A DNA stretch of 64,000 nucleotides from an uncultured bacterium. Its GTDB lineage: Bacteria > Bacteroidota > Rhodothermia > Rhodothermales > UBA10348. The DNA lies in contig CALSQR010000002.1 in assembly GCA_943788505.1 (NCBI GenBank), forward strand, positions 1,129,213-1,193,212, read 5' to 3'. Below, piece after piece: positions 17,324 to 25,973 of the stretch. The notes below the pieces were generated by a model. The model had not been told where the DNA came from. It saw only the letters and a program-made list of their open reading frames with translations, and did not search any database. Within the stretch, counting starts at the first letter, position 1; every line of letters begins with the position of its first letter. Position numbers and translations under genes: made by a program.

Positions 17324-19030
17324 ATGAAGTATTTGGCACTGATTTTGGCGGTATTGACCGCACCGCTGATGCTCACCGGATGTACGTCCGGTGATGCTGA
17401 TGCCTTCGGTTGCGCTACGTTTCTTTCTGAGGAAGGTACTATGACCAGTCCCGATGTAGACATGACCGAGGGATCTGAATTCGGGCGAGGACTACTTTCG
17501 CAGTTCACGTCCTTCAGGCTAACAACTGATCTCAGCATGCTGAGCGAAAACGAGTGCCGAATGCTCCCTCATTTGTTTGCTGCTGCAGACCAAATGGAAT
17601 CCATTTTTTGGAAGCAGGCCTGGGGCAATCGAGATGAATTGCTGGACTCAATCGACGATCCAGCCCTGCGGGAGTACGCGAAAATCAATTATGGTCCTTG
17701 GGATCGCATCGGGGGTAATGCGCCATTCTTAGATGGCATAGGCGACAAACCTGCCGGATCCAATTTGTATCCTCCGGACATGTCAAAGGCTGAATTTGAG
17801 GCTGCTGCTGTAGCAGACCCTGAACTCGCTGGCCTATACACGATGGTCGTTCGTGATGCGGATGAGCGCCTGAAGGCGATTCCTTACCACGAGGCATTTG
17901 CAGATGAGATGCAGCGGGCTTCTGATGAACTAGGTGCCGCAGCAGAGTATGCCGATGATCCGGGATTGAAAGAGTATCTGATGTTACGTGCCGAGGCGCT
18001 CATGACGTCTGACTATCAGCCAAGCGATATGGCCTGGATGGATATGAAAGACAACCGAATCGAGATCGTTATCGGCACAATCGAAACGTATGAGGACGCG
18101 CTCTTTGGCTATAAGGCTGCCGCAGAAGCCTTCGTGTTGATCAAAGATATGTCGTGGAGTGAGCGTCTTTCGCGTTATGCCTCCTTGCTTCCAATGCTCC
18201 AGGAAGGACTGCCCGTTCCGCCTGAATACAAGCAGGAAACGCCTGGAACCGACTCAGATTTGAACGCCTACGATGCGATCTACTACGCCGGTGACACGAA
18301 CGCTGGCTCGAAAACGATCGCGATAAACCTGCCCAACGATGAGCAAGTTCAACTGGCTAAAGGAACGCGACGCTTGCAGCTTAAGAACTCTATGCAGGCG
18401 AAGTTCGACAAGATCTTGGTGCCGATTTCAGGTCTTCTTATCGCGGAAGATCAGCGGGAATACGTGACTTTCGATGCCTTTTTTGGCAACACTATGTTTC
18501 ACGAAGTAGCGCATGGCCTTGGTATTAAAAACACGCTAGACGGATCAAGTACGGTACGTGGCGCTCTAAAAGAGCACGCATCAGCTCTCGAAGAGGGAAA
18601 GGCAGACATCCTCGGCCTTTACATGGTATCAAAGCTGATTGAGGAAGGGGAAGAGGAAGGGGACCTTCGTGAGAACATGGTCACTTTCTTAGCCGGCATT
18701 TTTCGTTCGGTCCGCTTTGGAGCTTCAAGTGCTCATGGCAGGGCCAACATGATCCGGTTCAATTTCTTTAGTGAAATGGGCGCCTTTACTCGCGATGATG
18801 CAACCGGAACGTACCGCGCCGACTACGATAAGATGATCCTAGCCATGAATGCCTTGACCGAGAAAATCCTTCGGCTTCAGGGTGATGGAGACTACGAAGG
18901 CGTGGCTCAATTCGTTGATGAATATGCCCGAGTTCCACAGCAACTGCAGGCGGATCTCGATAGGCTTGCTGATGCTGGAATTCCTGTAGATATCGTATTT
19001 GAACAGGGATTGGCCGCCGTAGCTAAATAG
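17324..19030 (+). CDS. M49-like (dipeptidyl-peptidase III-type) zinc metallopeptidase, lipoprotein
   Basis: 568 residues from the ATG at 17324, chosen because it begins a lipoprotein signal (MKYLALILAVLTAPLMLTGC, lipobox LTGC). A zinc site is visible: HEVAHG near residue 393 (HExxH) and EEGKADILG about 30 residues later supplying the third ligand. Classical eukaryotic DPP III has HExxxH; bacterial members with an HExxH pentapeptide are known. Families of this type release dipeptides from oligopeptide N-termini. It is 4 bases from the next lipoprotein gene. Cell-surface peptide use is the likely role. Confidence 0.75.
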   Translation: MKYLALILAVLTAPLMLTGCTSGDADAFGCATFLSEEGTMTSPDVDMTEGSEFGRGLLSQFTSFRLTTDLSMLSENECRMLPHLFAAADQMESIFWKQAWGNRDELLDSIDDPALREYAKINYGPWDRIGGNAPFLDGIGDKPAGSNLYPPDMSKAEFEAAAVADPELAGLYTMVVRDADERLKAIPYHEAFADEMQRASDELGAAAEYADDPGLKEYLMLRAEALMTSDYQPSDMAWMDMKDNRIEIVIGTIETYEDALFGYKAAAEAFVLIKDMSWSERLSRYASLLPMLQEGLPVPPEYKQETPGTDSDLNAYDAIYYAGDTNAGSKTIAINLPNDEQVQLAKGTRRLQLKNSMQAKFDKILVPISGLLIAEDQREYVTFDAFFGNTMFHEVAHGLGIKNTLDGSSTVRGALKEHASALEEGKADILGLYMVSKLIEEGEEEGDLRENMVTFLAGIFRSVRFGASSAHGRANMIRFNFFSEMGAFTRDDATGTYRADYDKMILAMNALTEKILRLQGDGDYEGVAQFVDEYARVPQQLQADLDRLADAGIPVDIVFEQGLAAVAK

Positions 19031-19034
19031 TGAC

Positions 19035-19583
19035 ATGAAAGGACTACTTCATTTTGTTGGGGTTGCGATGGTCTTCCTGCTTCTAGGATGCCAAGAAACG
19101 CCATCGCACCCCGACACGGTCAAGGAGGAGTCCTCGCCAGAGTGGACCTCGACCCATCAGGTGGCTTGGGACATCGTGGCGTCCTCGGGTTTGGTGACGT
19201 TGATAACGAACAATGCGGAAGGCCAGCCTCAGGCACGCATTGTTGAGTCACTTCCACCGGATTCTGGTCACATGGATATCTGGATGGGGACTAACCGCAA
19301 TAGCGCCAAGGTGCAAGAGATCCAGAACGATGACCGTACGACGTTACTCTACCGAATACCTGGTGGGGTAGGGTATGTCACGCTTCGTGGTCGCGCCTCG
19401 ATCGTAAATGACCCGGTAGAAAAAGAGGAGAGATGGCTTCCCCATTGGGAAGCTTTCTATCCGGATCGAGAGTCTATGTTTGTGCTAATTCACTTTGTGC
19501 CGGAAGATGGCGAAGTTGTTAGTTTTCCAGCCGGGCTGGTTGGCGATTCCCTCACCTGGGCGGCACCGGAGTTCAGTTTCTGA
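19035..19583 (+). CDS. Pyridoxamine 5'-phosphate oxidase-like FMN-binding fold lipoprotein
   Basis: 182 residues. A short lipoprotein signal ends at FLLLGCQ. The remainder resembles the split-barrel of 'general stress protein 26' type PNPOx-like proteins: LVTLITNNAEGQPQARIVES, WMGTNRNSAKVQEIQNDDRT, then GYVTLRGRASIVNDPVEKEER. Such proteins bind FMN or F420, but an exported lipoprotein version is unusual and the cofactor is not shown. It starts 4 bases after the peptidase gene, so the two are probably translated together. Confidence 0.7.
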   Translation: MKGLLHFVGVAMVFLLLGCQETPSHPDTVKEESSPEWTSTHQVAWDIVASSGLVTLITNNAEGQPQARIVESLPPDSGHMDIWMGTNRNSAKVQEIQNDDRTTLLYRIPGGVGYVTLRGRASIVNDPVEKEERWLPHWEAFYPDRESMFVLIHFVPEDGEVVSFPAGLVGDSLTWAAPEFSF

Positions 19584-19638
19584 TCCATTCTCGTAAGAAA
19601 CAGAACGCATCTTTAGGGATTGGCCCTTTTGATCGGAG

Positions 19639-20649
19639 ATGGTGATCGCCCGATCGTTCCAGAGTCACGACCTATTGTTTTTGATGATTATACAGACCCC
19701 TTTCCGGCCCACCCAAGCTCAGCTCCATGTCCCACCGACTTTAGGGCAAGGCGTTTCTTGTTTGCTGGTGATTGTCACATTTCTGACAATTACCCGACCA
19801 GCGCCAGCCCAGTATCTAGGGCCTTTTGATTTTGGTCAAGATCCCATCGAGTACGATGCTCGTGAGTCATACGGCTCTAACGAGTGGCAATTCGGCGAAC
19901 TCAGACTGCCGGAGGGCGAAGGACCATTTCCGGTTGTTGTGCTGCTCCACGGTGGTTGTTGGCAGGGATTGCACCGCCCTCAAAATGTTCAACCATTGGC
20001 AGCCGCAATTACTGAAATGGGTTGGGCCACATGGAATTTGGGGCATCGACAATCCGTAGATGAAGGCGGCGGTTGGACGGGGACGTTCAAGGACGTAGGA
20101 GCGGGAGTGGATTACCTCAGAGAGCTTTCCAAGCGCTTTTCTATCGACACAACGCGTGTTGTAACGATGGGCCATTCGGCAGGAGGACATCTAGCCCTTT
20201 GGGCAGGTGCCAGACATGGTATCGAGTCATCCGACAGTTTGTACTCTTCCAATCCTTTGCGAGTGGCAGGTGCGGTGAGCCTTGGAGGTATTCCTAATTT
20301 GAATGCCAACTATCATCAAGATCCCAATCCATGCGGCGATGGCGTTACTGATATCATGGGTGGTACACCCGACGATCTACCAAGCCGGTACGAGTCTGCG
20401 TCTCCTGCTGAACGCCTTCCGCTTGGGACACCGCAGCTCTTTTTGCATGGGGTCGATGACTATGTGGTGCCTTTTGCCCAGATAGAGGCGTATTCTAGCG
20501 CCGCTCGAGAAGCGGGCGATGAAGTGTATGCGCACATATTCCAGCAGGCGAGCCATTTTGAGATGATCGCACCGGCCTCTGAGATTTGGCAGAATGAAGT
20601 GTCTTTAGCGATGAAGGGCTTTCTGGACAAGTTGCTTCAGACGAAATAG
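19639..20649 (+). CDS. Exported alpha/beta hydrolase (BD-FAE/esterase-like)
   Basis: 336 residues from 19639; the true start could be the ATG at 19684. A hydrophobic stretch (VSCLLVIVTFLTITRPAPAQ) just before residue 60 looks like a signal peptide, making the preceding residues doubtful. The hydrolase fold shows the oxyanion motif LLHGGCW, nucleophile elbow GHSAGGHLALWAG, Asp in FLHGVDDYVVP and His in QQASHFEM. It likely hydrolyses an ester or peptide bond outside the cytoplasm; the substrate is unknown. Confidence 0.8.
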   Translation: MVIARSFQSHDLLFLMIIQTPFRPTQAQLHVPPTLGQGVSCLLVIVTFLTITRPAPAQYLGPFDFGQDPIEYDARESYGSNEWQFGELRLPEGEGPFPVVVLLHGGCWQGLHRPQNVQPLAAAITEMGWATWNLGHRQSVDEGGGWTGTFKDVGAGVDYLRELSKRFSIDTTRVVTMGHSAGGHLALWAGARHGIESSDSLYSSNPLRVAGAVSLGGIPNLNANYHQDPNPCGDGVTDIMGGTPDDLPSRYESASPAERLPLGTPQLFLHGVDDYVVPFAQIEAYSSAAREAGDEVYAHIFQQASHFEMIAPASEIWQNEVSLAMKGFLDKLLQTK

Positions 20650-20741
20650 GGCAGGGCTAGACCGGCTGCAGCGGAAAATGTATCATGGGTTCGGCAATCA
20701 GCCTGGTCCTTTGATTCTTTTCATCAGTTTGAGTTCTGCTT

Positions 20742-21233
20742 ATGCCTCTCCGACAAGCGATTTCCTCGGTGCTTTTTTGCACCTTGTTACTGGTGGGCTG
20801 CGCTCAATCAGAAGCCTCTAAATCTTTGACCGTGGACGAGCTATTCGTTCTTCGATCCGAAGTCGAGGAGGCGGTCTGGGCTTTTCATGCCGCCGATACA
20901 TCCCGCAATGCCGAGGGAGTCATTAATTTGATGTGGCCGCAATTTTCCATGTTGGTCGATGGTAACCGCATCGGTTATGAGCAGGCGGTTCATGGGTCGC
21001 GCGCGTTTATGCCGACATTGAAAACGTTTCATACTGAGTGGACGGACCTGCGCATAGATGTTCTTAGTGAGACGCATGCCGTCAGTTCCTTTATTTTCAG
21101 CGACTCCATCGTAACGCTTTCCGGTGAGCTGACTCGATCCATGGGTCCTAATACCTTCATTTGGGAGCAACGGGGCGGGATATGGAAGGTGCTGATCGCA
21201 GACGCCGACCATTATCCCATTGACGGCAACTAA
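20742..21233 (+). CDS. NTF2-like/SnoaL-like (DUF4440-type) lipoprotein
   Basis: 163 residues. A lipoprotein signal ends at LLLVGCAQ. The mature part has the layout of a small NTF2-like domain: helix with WAFHAADTSRNAEGVINLM, the GYEQAVHGSRAFMPTLK helix and a terminal beta-hairpin IWEQRGGIWKVLIADADHY, as in SnoaL/DUF4440 proteins. The function of such lipoproteins is unknown. The cupin gene begins 18 bases downstream. Confidence 0.7.
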   Translation: MPLRQAISSVLFCTLLLVGCAQSEASKSLTVDELFVLRSEVEEAVWAFHAADTSRNAEGVINLMWPQFSMLVDGNRIGYEQAVHGSRAFMPTLKTFHTEWTDLRIDVLSETHAVSSFIFSDSIVTLSGELTRSMGPNTFIWEQRGGIWKVLIADADHYPIDGN

Positions 21234-21251
21234 CCCACATAAAGAGAGAGT

Positions 21252-21620
21252 ATGATGGTTGAGGAACGAATCAATATCGATCAGAAGTTCAGCCTTTTCG
21301 CTGATCAGTGGTCGCCTCGTGTGATTGCGCAAATGAATGAAGTGCAGTTCAAGTTGGCGCGCATCGAAGGAGAATTTGTTTGGCACGCCCACGAAGACAC
21401 AGATGAAGCCTTCATAGTGATTGATGGAGAAATGGATCTCGAATTCAGGGACCATGTGCTCACACTTCGGGCGGGTGAAATGGCCATTGTCTCTAAAGGA
21501 GTGGAGCATAAACCAGTAGCTCGTACAGAATGCCGAATTATGCTCATCGAACCGAAAGGCGTGATAAATACAGGCAATACGGGAGGAGAGAGGACGGCTC
21601 CAAGCGATGTTTGGATATAA
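21252..21620 (+). CDS. Small cupin-domain protein
   Basis: 122 residues; the start could also be the second Met. Cupin motif 1 is exact (GEFVWHAHEDTDEAFIVIDG, with His-x-His and Glu metal ligands) and motif 2 holds the second His in SKGVEHKPVA. It is a cytoplasmic, mononuclear metal-binding fold found in dioxygenases, isomerases and sensors. No substrate can be named. Confidence 0.85.
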   Translation: MMVEERINIDQKFSLFADQWSPRVIAQMNEVQFKLARIEGEFVWHAHEDTDEAFIVIDGEMDLEFRDHVLTLRAGEMAIVSKGVEHKPVARTECRIMLIEPKGVINTGNTGGERTAPSDVWI

Positions 21621-21639
21621 AAGAGGGCAATAAGGGGCT

Positions 21640-21689
21640 CTTAAGGGCGGTTTTGTGATTTGCAAAAATTTTTGTGATAAGCCCTTAAG
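21640..21689. repeat. 9-bp inverted repeat with nested direct repeats
   Basis: CTTAAGGGC (21640-21648) and its exact complement GCCCTTAAG (21681-21689) flank a 32-base AT-rich loop containing two copies of TTTGTGAT. It lies between the cupin gene and the small gene at 21775. It could be a weak terminator or an operator; neither is shown. Confidence 0.5.
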
Positions 21690-21774
21690 TCAATGAGGAC
21701 TCGGTCGATACCTGAAAGGCGAGGTGTCCCCACGAGGGGGGTATCCACAGATCTTGACCCTTTTGGGTGGCATT

Positions 21775-22044
21775 ATGCATATCGACGAACACGTACTTGC
21801 CGGATATATGGCTGGCGAACTGAATGACTCAGAGCGCGCAAGCGTCACAACGGCTCTTCTAAAAGACCGCAGCATGCGTGAATGGCTAAGTATGGCCTCT
21901 GAAGCTCTGGCAGCCGCCAAAGCTGGAGAAAATGACGGACTGATGTCTCGGTTTATGCCGAAGATGAACGATTCCCGCCCGGGTATCCGTCATGAAGATC
22001 GCCACGCGATTCCCGGTGCATTCCGTACGCGTCGGGTCGGCTGA
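21775..22044 (+). CDS. Small protein with anti-sigma-like N-terminus
   Basis: 89 residues from the ATG at 21775. The first 40 residues (HIDEHVLAGYMAGELNDSER) resemble the helical N-terminus of anti-sigma factors, where 'hLxxYLxGEL' is typical. The usual HxxxCxxC zinc motif and any membrane segment are absent. The C-terminal half is basic and probably disordered. No sigma gene is adjacent. A standalone regulatory protein is possible. Confidence 0.45.
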   Translation: MHIDEHVLAGYMAGELNDSERASVTTALLKDRSMREWLSMASEALAAAKAGENDGLMSRFMPKMNDSRPGIRHEDRHAIPGAFRTRRVG

Positions 22045-22084
22045 TCACGCTCACTGAGCGAATCACACCAACTCAAGTTTGATT

Positions 22085-22124
22085 AGGGCGCTGCCGTCGT
22101 GGGATTCCACGACGGCAGCGCCCT
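22085..22124. terminator. Perfect 18-bp hairpin, probable terminator
   Basis: AGGGCGCTGCCGTCGTGG (22085-22102) and its exact complement (22107-22124) enclose the loop GATT. It lies 40 bases after the stop of the small gene at 21775. There is no T-run after it, so it may act as a transcript end-protecting or Rho-assisted terminator rather than a classical intrinsic one. Confidence 0.6.
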
Positions 22125-22207
22125 ATGTGTATATGGACCTTCAACTCGAGCTGAGGGTAGCACGCGTTTGCGTGAAACAACACCTCACCATTACATCGCT
22201 CCCAGCC

Positions 22208-22546
22208 ATGTCAGCCTTTCCGCCTTGTCCTTCTTGCGCTTCAGAGTACACCTATGACAACGGTACCCTTTTGGCGTGCCCCGAGTGTGGGAACGAATGG
22301 TCTGCAGCAGCTGAAGCGGCTGCAAAAGAAGCATCGCTCGTACGCGATGCGAATGGCAACGAACTCCAAGACGGCGACACCGTCACCGTGATCAAGGACC
22401 TGAAAGTGAAGGGTACTTCGTCTGTTGTCAAGGTGGGCACGAAGGTCAAGAACATCCGTATCGTCGACGGAGACCACGACATAGATTGTCGAATTCCAGG
22501 AATTGGGTCAATGGGACTCAAGTCAGAATTCGTCAAGAAAGGCTGA
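22208..22546 (+). CDS. yjdM: YjdM/PhnA family zinc-ribbon protein
   Basis: 112 residues from the ATG at 22208; a longer open frame reaches upstream over the hairpin but lacks family similarity. It has an N-terminal zinc ribbon (CPSC and CPEC) followed by the conserved C-terminal domain ([21 protein letters not shown], then [18 protein letters not shown] and a closing [10 protein letters not shown]). YjdM (formerly PhnA) was once linked to phosphonate use, but its function is not settled. No phosphonate genes are nearby. Confidence 0.92.
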   Translation: MSAFPPCPSCASEYTYDNGTLLACPECGNEWSAAAEAAAKEASLVRDANGNELQDGDTVTVIKDLKVKGTSSVVKVGTKVKNIRIVDGDHDIDCRIPGIGSMGLKSEFVKKG

Positions 22547-22656
22547 AACATGCCCTGAGAGGCATCCTTTTCCGATAGTTCAGGGAACAAAGGGCCCATT
22601 CTAGCCAAAAAGGACTGTTTTGTCCTTGCACATTCATCAATAGCATTGAGTCCGTC

Positions 22657-24540
22657 ATGGCCGACAAAGAAACCGCAGCACCCAAACCTGAAGTACACGA
22701 ATTCAAGGCGGAGATGAAGCAGCTGCTTCACCTGATCATTCATTCGCTGTATACGCACGAGGAGATTTTCCTTCGCGAGCTCATCTCAAATGCATCGGAC
22801 GCGCTGAACAAGATTCGATTCCGGATGCTTACAGACCGGGATGTTCTAGATGCTGATGCCGATCAACTGATCGACATAAAGCTGGACAAAGAAGCGAATA
22901 CGCTGACACTAAGTGATTCAGGTATCGGAATGAGCCGGGAGGATCTACTGGGTCGAATCGGGACAGTAGCTTCATCGGGTACGCTTGAGTTTGTTAAGGA
23001 ACTCAAAAAGGATGGGGGTCCAGTTGACGCATCCCTTATCGGTCAGTTCGGGGTCGGCTTCTATTCAGCCTTCATGGTAGCTGACACTATCACCATCGAA
23101 ACGAGACATGCTGACAAGGATAGCGTCGGGCTACGCTGGACCAGCGATGGTGGTGGATCATTCACCATTGAGGAGACAGAGCGTGAAAACCGTGGCACAA
23201 CGATCACGCTTCATCTGAAAGAGGACAAAACCGAGTTTGCTGAGGAATGGCGGGTCAAGAATATCATCCGTAAGTATTCAAACTTCGTTGACTTCCCGGT
23301 CCATGTCGAAGGAGAGCGAGTTAACACGGTCGATGCTGTTTGGCATAAGTCGAAGTCAGACGTTACCAAAGAAGAGTTGAACGAGTTCTACAAGTTCGTC
23401 TCTGCTGATTCAGATGATGCACTCGGGCACCTTCAAGTAAGCATTGAAGGAATGATCAGCTTCAAGGCGCTGCTTTTCATCCCCAAAAAAGCACCTCGGG
23501 GTCTTTACAGCGAAGAGTATCGGTACGGCGTCCATCTCTATTCCTCGAAAGTCTTTATCCAGGATGACGCCAAGGATCTGCTGCCCGATTGGGCGCGGTT
23601 CGTTAAAGGAGTCGTAGATACGGAAGACCTGCCGCTTAACGTGTCACGTGAGGTGACACAAAACAGCCCGGTTATTGCCAAGATAAAAAAGGTGCTCACC
23701 ACCAAGATTCTGGGGCTCCTCAAGGAATGGGCGGCGGATGACCCCGAAAAATTTTCTACGTTCTCCCGCGAATTTGGTCCACTTTTCAAGTCTGGACTAC
23801 AGTGGGAATTCGAGCATCGCGATGAAATGATAGAGCTTTTTCGATTTGAATCATCGGTCAAGGAGGAAGACGAAAGTACGGGTTTTGAGCAGTATGTGGA
23901 CCGAATGCAGCCAGAGCAGAAGGACATTTATTATGTATTGGCTGACAGCCGCGCAAGCGCACTCCGCAATCCGAACATGGAGTACTTCAAGGCCAACGAC
24001 ATGGAAGTGCTCTTGATGACGGAACCGGTTGATGCGTTCATCATGCCTGGTATTCCGAAATACAAGGACCATGATCTGACCAGCATTGAGAAAGCAGACT
24101 TGAAGCTGGACAAGAAGGATAGGAAAGGGGCGAAAAGCCTCGCGAAGAAGGACGCGAAGAAGCTCATTGACCGTTTCAAAGAGGTTCTTGGCGATCGGGT
24201 AGAAGACGTCCGAGCCTCAGAACGCCTTGTCGATTCCGCTGCAACGTTGGTTACCGGCTCCACAGGAATGGATGCCCAGACGGAACGCATGATGCGGATG
24301 ATGGATGAGAATTTCGAGAGCGGCAAGAAAGTGCTCGAGATCAACACCGCTCATCCCCTTATCCGAAACTTGGCTAGTCTTGGCGATGCCGAGATGGTCG
24401 AACGCTCGGTACTCCAGCTCTACGATGGTGCCCATCTATTGGAAGGAACGTTGGAGAACCCGGCTGATTTCGTCAAGCGCATGACCGCGTTTATGGAAGC
24501 GTCGACAGGCGCGAGCACTCAAACCGGAGAAGATGAATAA
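22657..24540 (+). CDS. htpG: Molecular chaperone HtpG (Hsp90)
   Basis: 627 residues. The N-terminal GHKL ATPase is complete: ELISNASDALNKIR, DSGIGMSREDLLGRIGTVA, GQFGVGFYSAFMVAD and NRGTTITLHL. The middle domain contains the VVDTEDLPLNVSRE motif, and the C-terminal dimerisation domain ends normally. The protein is a cytosolic ATP-dependent chaperone. A non-coding gap of 110 bases separates it from yjdM. No CIRCE-type heat-shock operator was seen upstream. Confidence 0.97.
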   Translation: MADKETAAPKPEVHEFKAEMKQLLHLIIHSLYTHEEIFLRELISNASDALNKIRFRMLTDRDVLDADADQLIDIKLDKEANTLTLSDSGIGMSREDLLGRIGTVASSGTLEFVKELKKDGGPVDASLIGQFGVGFYSAFMVADTITIETRHADKDSVGLRWTSDGGGSFTIEETERENRGTTITLHLKEDKTEFAEEWRVKNIIRKYSNFVDFPVHVEGERVNTVDAVWHKSKSDVTKEELNEFYKFVSADSDDALGHLQVSIEGMISFKALLFIPKKAPRGLYSEEYRYGVHLYSSKVFIQDDAKDLLPDWARFVKGVVDTEDLPLNVSREVTQNSPVIAKIKKVLTTKILGLLKEWAADDPEKFSTFSREFGPLFKSGLQWEFEHRDEMIELFRFESSVKEEDESTGFEQYVDRMQPEQKDIYYVLADSRASALRNPNMEYFKANDMEVLLMTEPVDAFIMPGIPKYKDHDLTSIEKADLKLDKKDRKGAKSLAKKDAKKLIDRFKEVLGDRVEDVRASERLVDSAATLVTGSTGMDAQTERMMRMMDENFESGKKVLEINTAHPLIRNLASLGDAEMVERSVLQLYDGAHLLEGTLENPADFVKRMTAFMEASTGASTQTGEDE

Positions 24541-24624
24541 CGGTTTGGTAATGTGGAGGTAACAATCCGGTAACAAGACCGGGATATGCTTCGGGTGCTA
24601 TAGCAGGCAGCACATTTTTTCGAT

Positions 24625-24660
24625 CACGCGCCACAACGGAATTCAACGTGGTGGCGCGTG
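24625..24660. terminator. 10-bp inverted repeat downstream of htpG
   Basis: CACGCGCCAC (24625-24634) and GTGGCGCGTG (24651-24660) are perfect complements around a 16-base loop, 85 bases after htpG. There is no T-run on the plus strand. It may end the htpG transcript or belong to the leader of the TonB receptor remnant that follows. Confidence 0.4.
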
Positions 24661-24692
24661 CTGCCCACCCACCCAACGCATTTCCAATTTCT

Positions 24693-25190
24693 GTGAATAC
24701 CGGATTCCGCGCAAAAAGCGCGCTTTTCACTGCTTTTTTCGCCCTTTTCTTGTTTTCGACAGCAACGGCGCAGGATACCGGATCCATTGCCGGCGTCGTC
24801 ATCGACGGAGACTTCGGCGACTCGCTCATTGGTGCCAACGTTGTCCTTGAAGGGACCCTACTTGGCACGTCCACTGATTTGGAAGGCAGGTATCGCATCG
24901 ATGATATCCCTGTCGGTGTGTACACCTTCAAGTACTCCTACATCGGCTTTCAGACGACATACGTCGCTGATGTGGAGATTCTAAACGGCAAAACGGCTAA
25001 GATTGATGTCACTCTTGCCTCCGAGTCATTTGAACTCCAAGGTGAGGTTGTAGTCGAGGCCCGTGCCATCCGCAACAATGAATCCGTTCTTCTGAAAGAC
25101 CGGCAAAAGGCGGACGGTGTGTCCGACGCCATTTCTGCGGAAGCGATTAGCCGATCTGGTTCAGGTGATGCAGCTGCGGCGATGTCAAAG
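24693..25190 (+). pseudogene. TonB-dependent receptor, N-terminal remnant (truncated)
   Basis: From a likely GTG start at 24693 the frame encodes a signal peptide (ending FLFSTATAQ), a carboxypeptidase-regulatory-like domain (IAGVVIDGDFGDSLIGANVVLEG, then YRIDDIPVGVYTFKYSYIGFQT) and the beginning of the plug (GDAAAAMSK). In this receptor type the plug continues 'VTGASVVGGKYVYVRGLGDRY' or similar. Here, directly after MSK at 25190, the sequence changes to the antisense of a glycosyltransferase, and the open frame ends meaninglessly at 25358. The rest of the plug and the whole barrel are missing, so no transporter can be made. Confidence 0.8.
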
Positions 25191-25651
25191 CCCCGAAAAC
25201 CATTTATTGGATCTTTAATTCTGGAGCCCCAGAGTATTCTGATCGTCCATCCCCCTACGATGCCCGCCAACTTCCTCAGCCTGATCGGGTCATCAGAATT
25301 ATCAGTTGCGGATCCTTTCAGTAAATATCGTCCAGCGACTACCATATCGAAGCCTTGATTCAGGTAATCGAGCATCACCGGAAGGTCATCAGGGTTTTCG
25401 TTTCCGTCTGCACTGAAAAAAATGATCAGGTCTGTTTCAGCGTGTTTCTCTGCAAGTTGAAACGCATTTCCTCTCCCCCGTTTTTCTTGAATGAAGACCG
25501 GAATACCAAAATTTCCGTAGACATTTATGGTTCCGTCATCTGAGTTGCCATCGACAGCAAAAACCTTATCAAAGAGATTCATTTGTACCCGCGGCAGAAG
25601 CACGGTCAGGTTCTCCGCTTCATTTAGTGACAAAATAACTAAGGTCGAGGT
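25191..25651 (-). pseudogene. Family 2 glycosyltransferase fragment (both ends lost)
   Basis: Minus-strand translation gives a GT-A core: TLVILSLNEAENLTVLLPRV, DKVFAVDGNSDDGT, QEKRGRGNAF, DLIIFFSADGNENPDDLP (the metal-binding DXD-like region), AGRYLLKGSATDNSDD and IKDPINGFR. These match dolichyl-phosphate mannose synthase-like GT2 enzymes. After NGFR the frame runs into the antisense of the TonB receptor, so the C-terminus is lost. Upstream of TLVIL there is no ATG before an in-frame stop at 25682-25684; only a TTG inside the first beta strand exists. It is a remnant, not an active enzyme. Confidence 0.78.
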
Positions 25652-25896
25652 CGTGAGATGAGCATTTGATGTAAGAAGTGGTCAGATGACCAAAGAGGTA
25701 TTGCTGATCCAAACAATCTAAGAGTTAAGTCTGTGGGACTAGAATATTTTTAACGAGCCTGCAAAATGAGGTGACAGATGCTGCTCATTGCATTTCGAAT
25801 ACTTCGTTTCTAGCGTGTCTTGATTTCCCAAAATTAATCGTTGTTTGGCCAATTGTGACTCTTCAATTCACATCAGATGCGCACGCATCATTAGGT

Positions 25897-25930
25897 AATG
25901 GGGCGGCAATCTTCGGATTGCCGCCCCATT
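25897..25930. terminator. Perfect 15-bp hairpin with TTCG loop
   Basis: AATGGGGCGGCAATC (25897-25911) and its exact complement (25916-25930) close a TTCG tetraloop flanked by C and G, the especially stable cUUCGg form in RNA. It lies within the roughly 320-base non-coding stretch from 25652 to 25973, which otherwise shows nothing I can identify. It is 43 bases before the MFS gene, so it either ends leftover upstream transcripts or sits in that gene's leader. Confidence 0.6.
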
Positions 25931-25973
25931 CTGTGTTATACTGTTTTGCTCTTCCAGAATCCCCGCACCCTGA

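Noticed and set aside
24950-25630. A 227-residue chimeric glycosyltransferase as a functional gene
   Set aside because: Its C-terminal third is the antisense of the TonB receptor fragment, and no usable start precedes the first beta strand.
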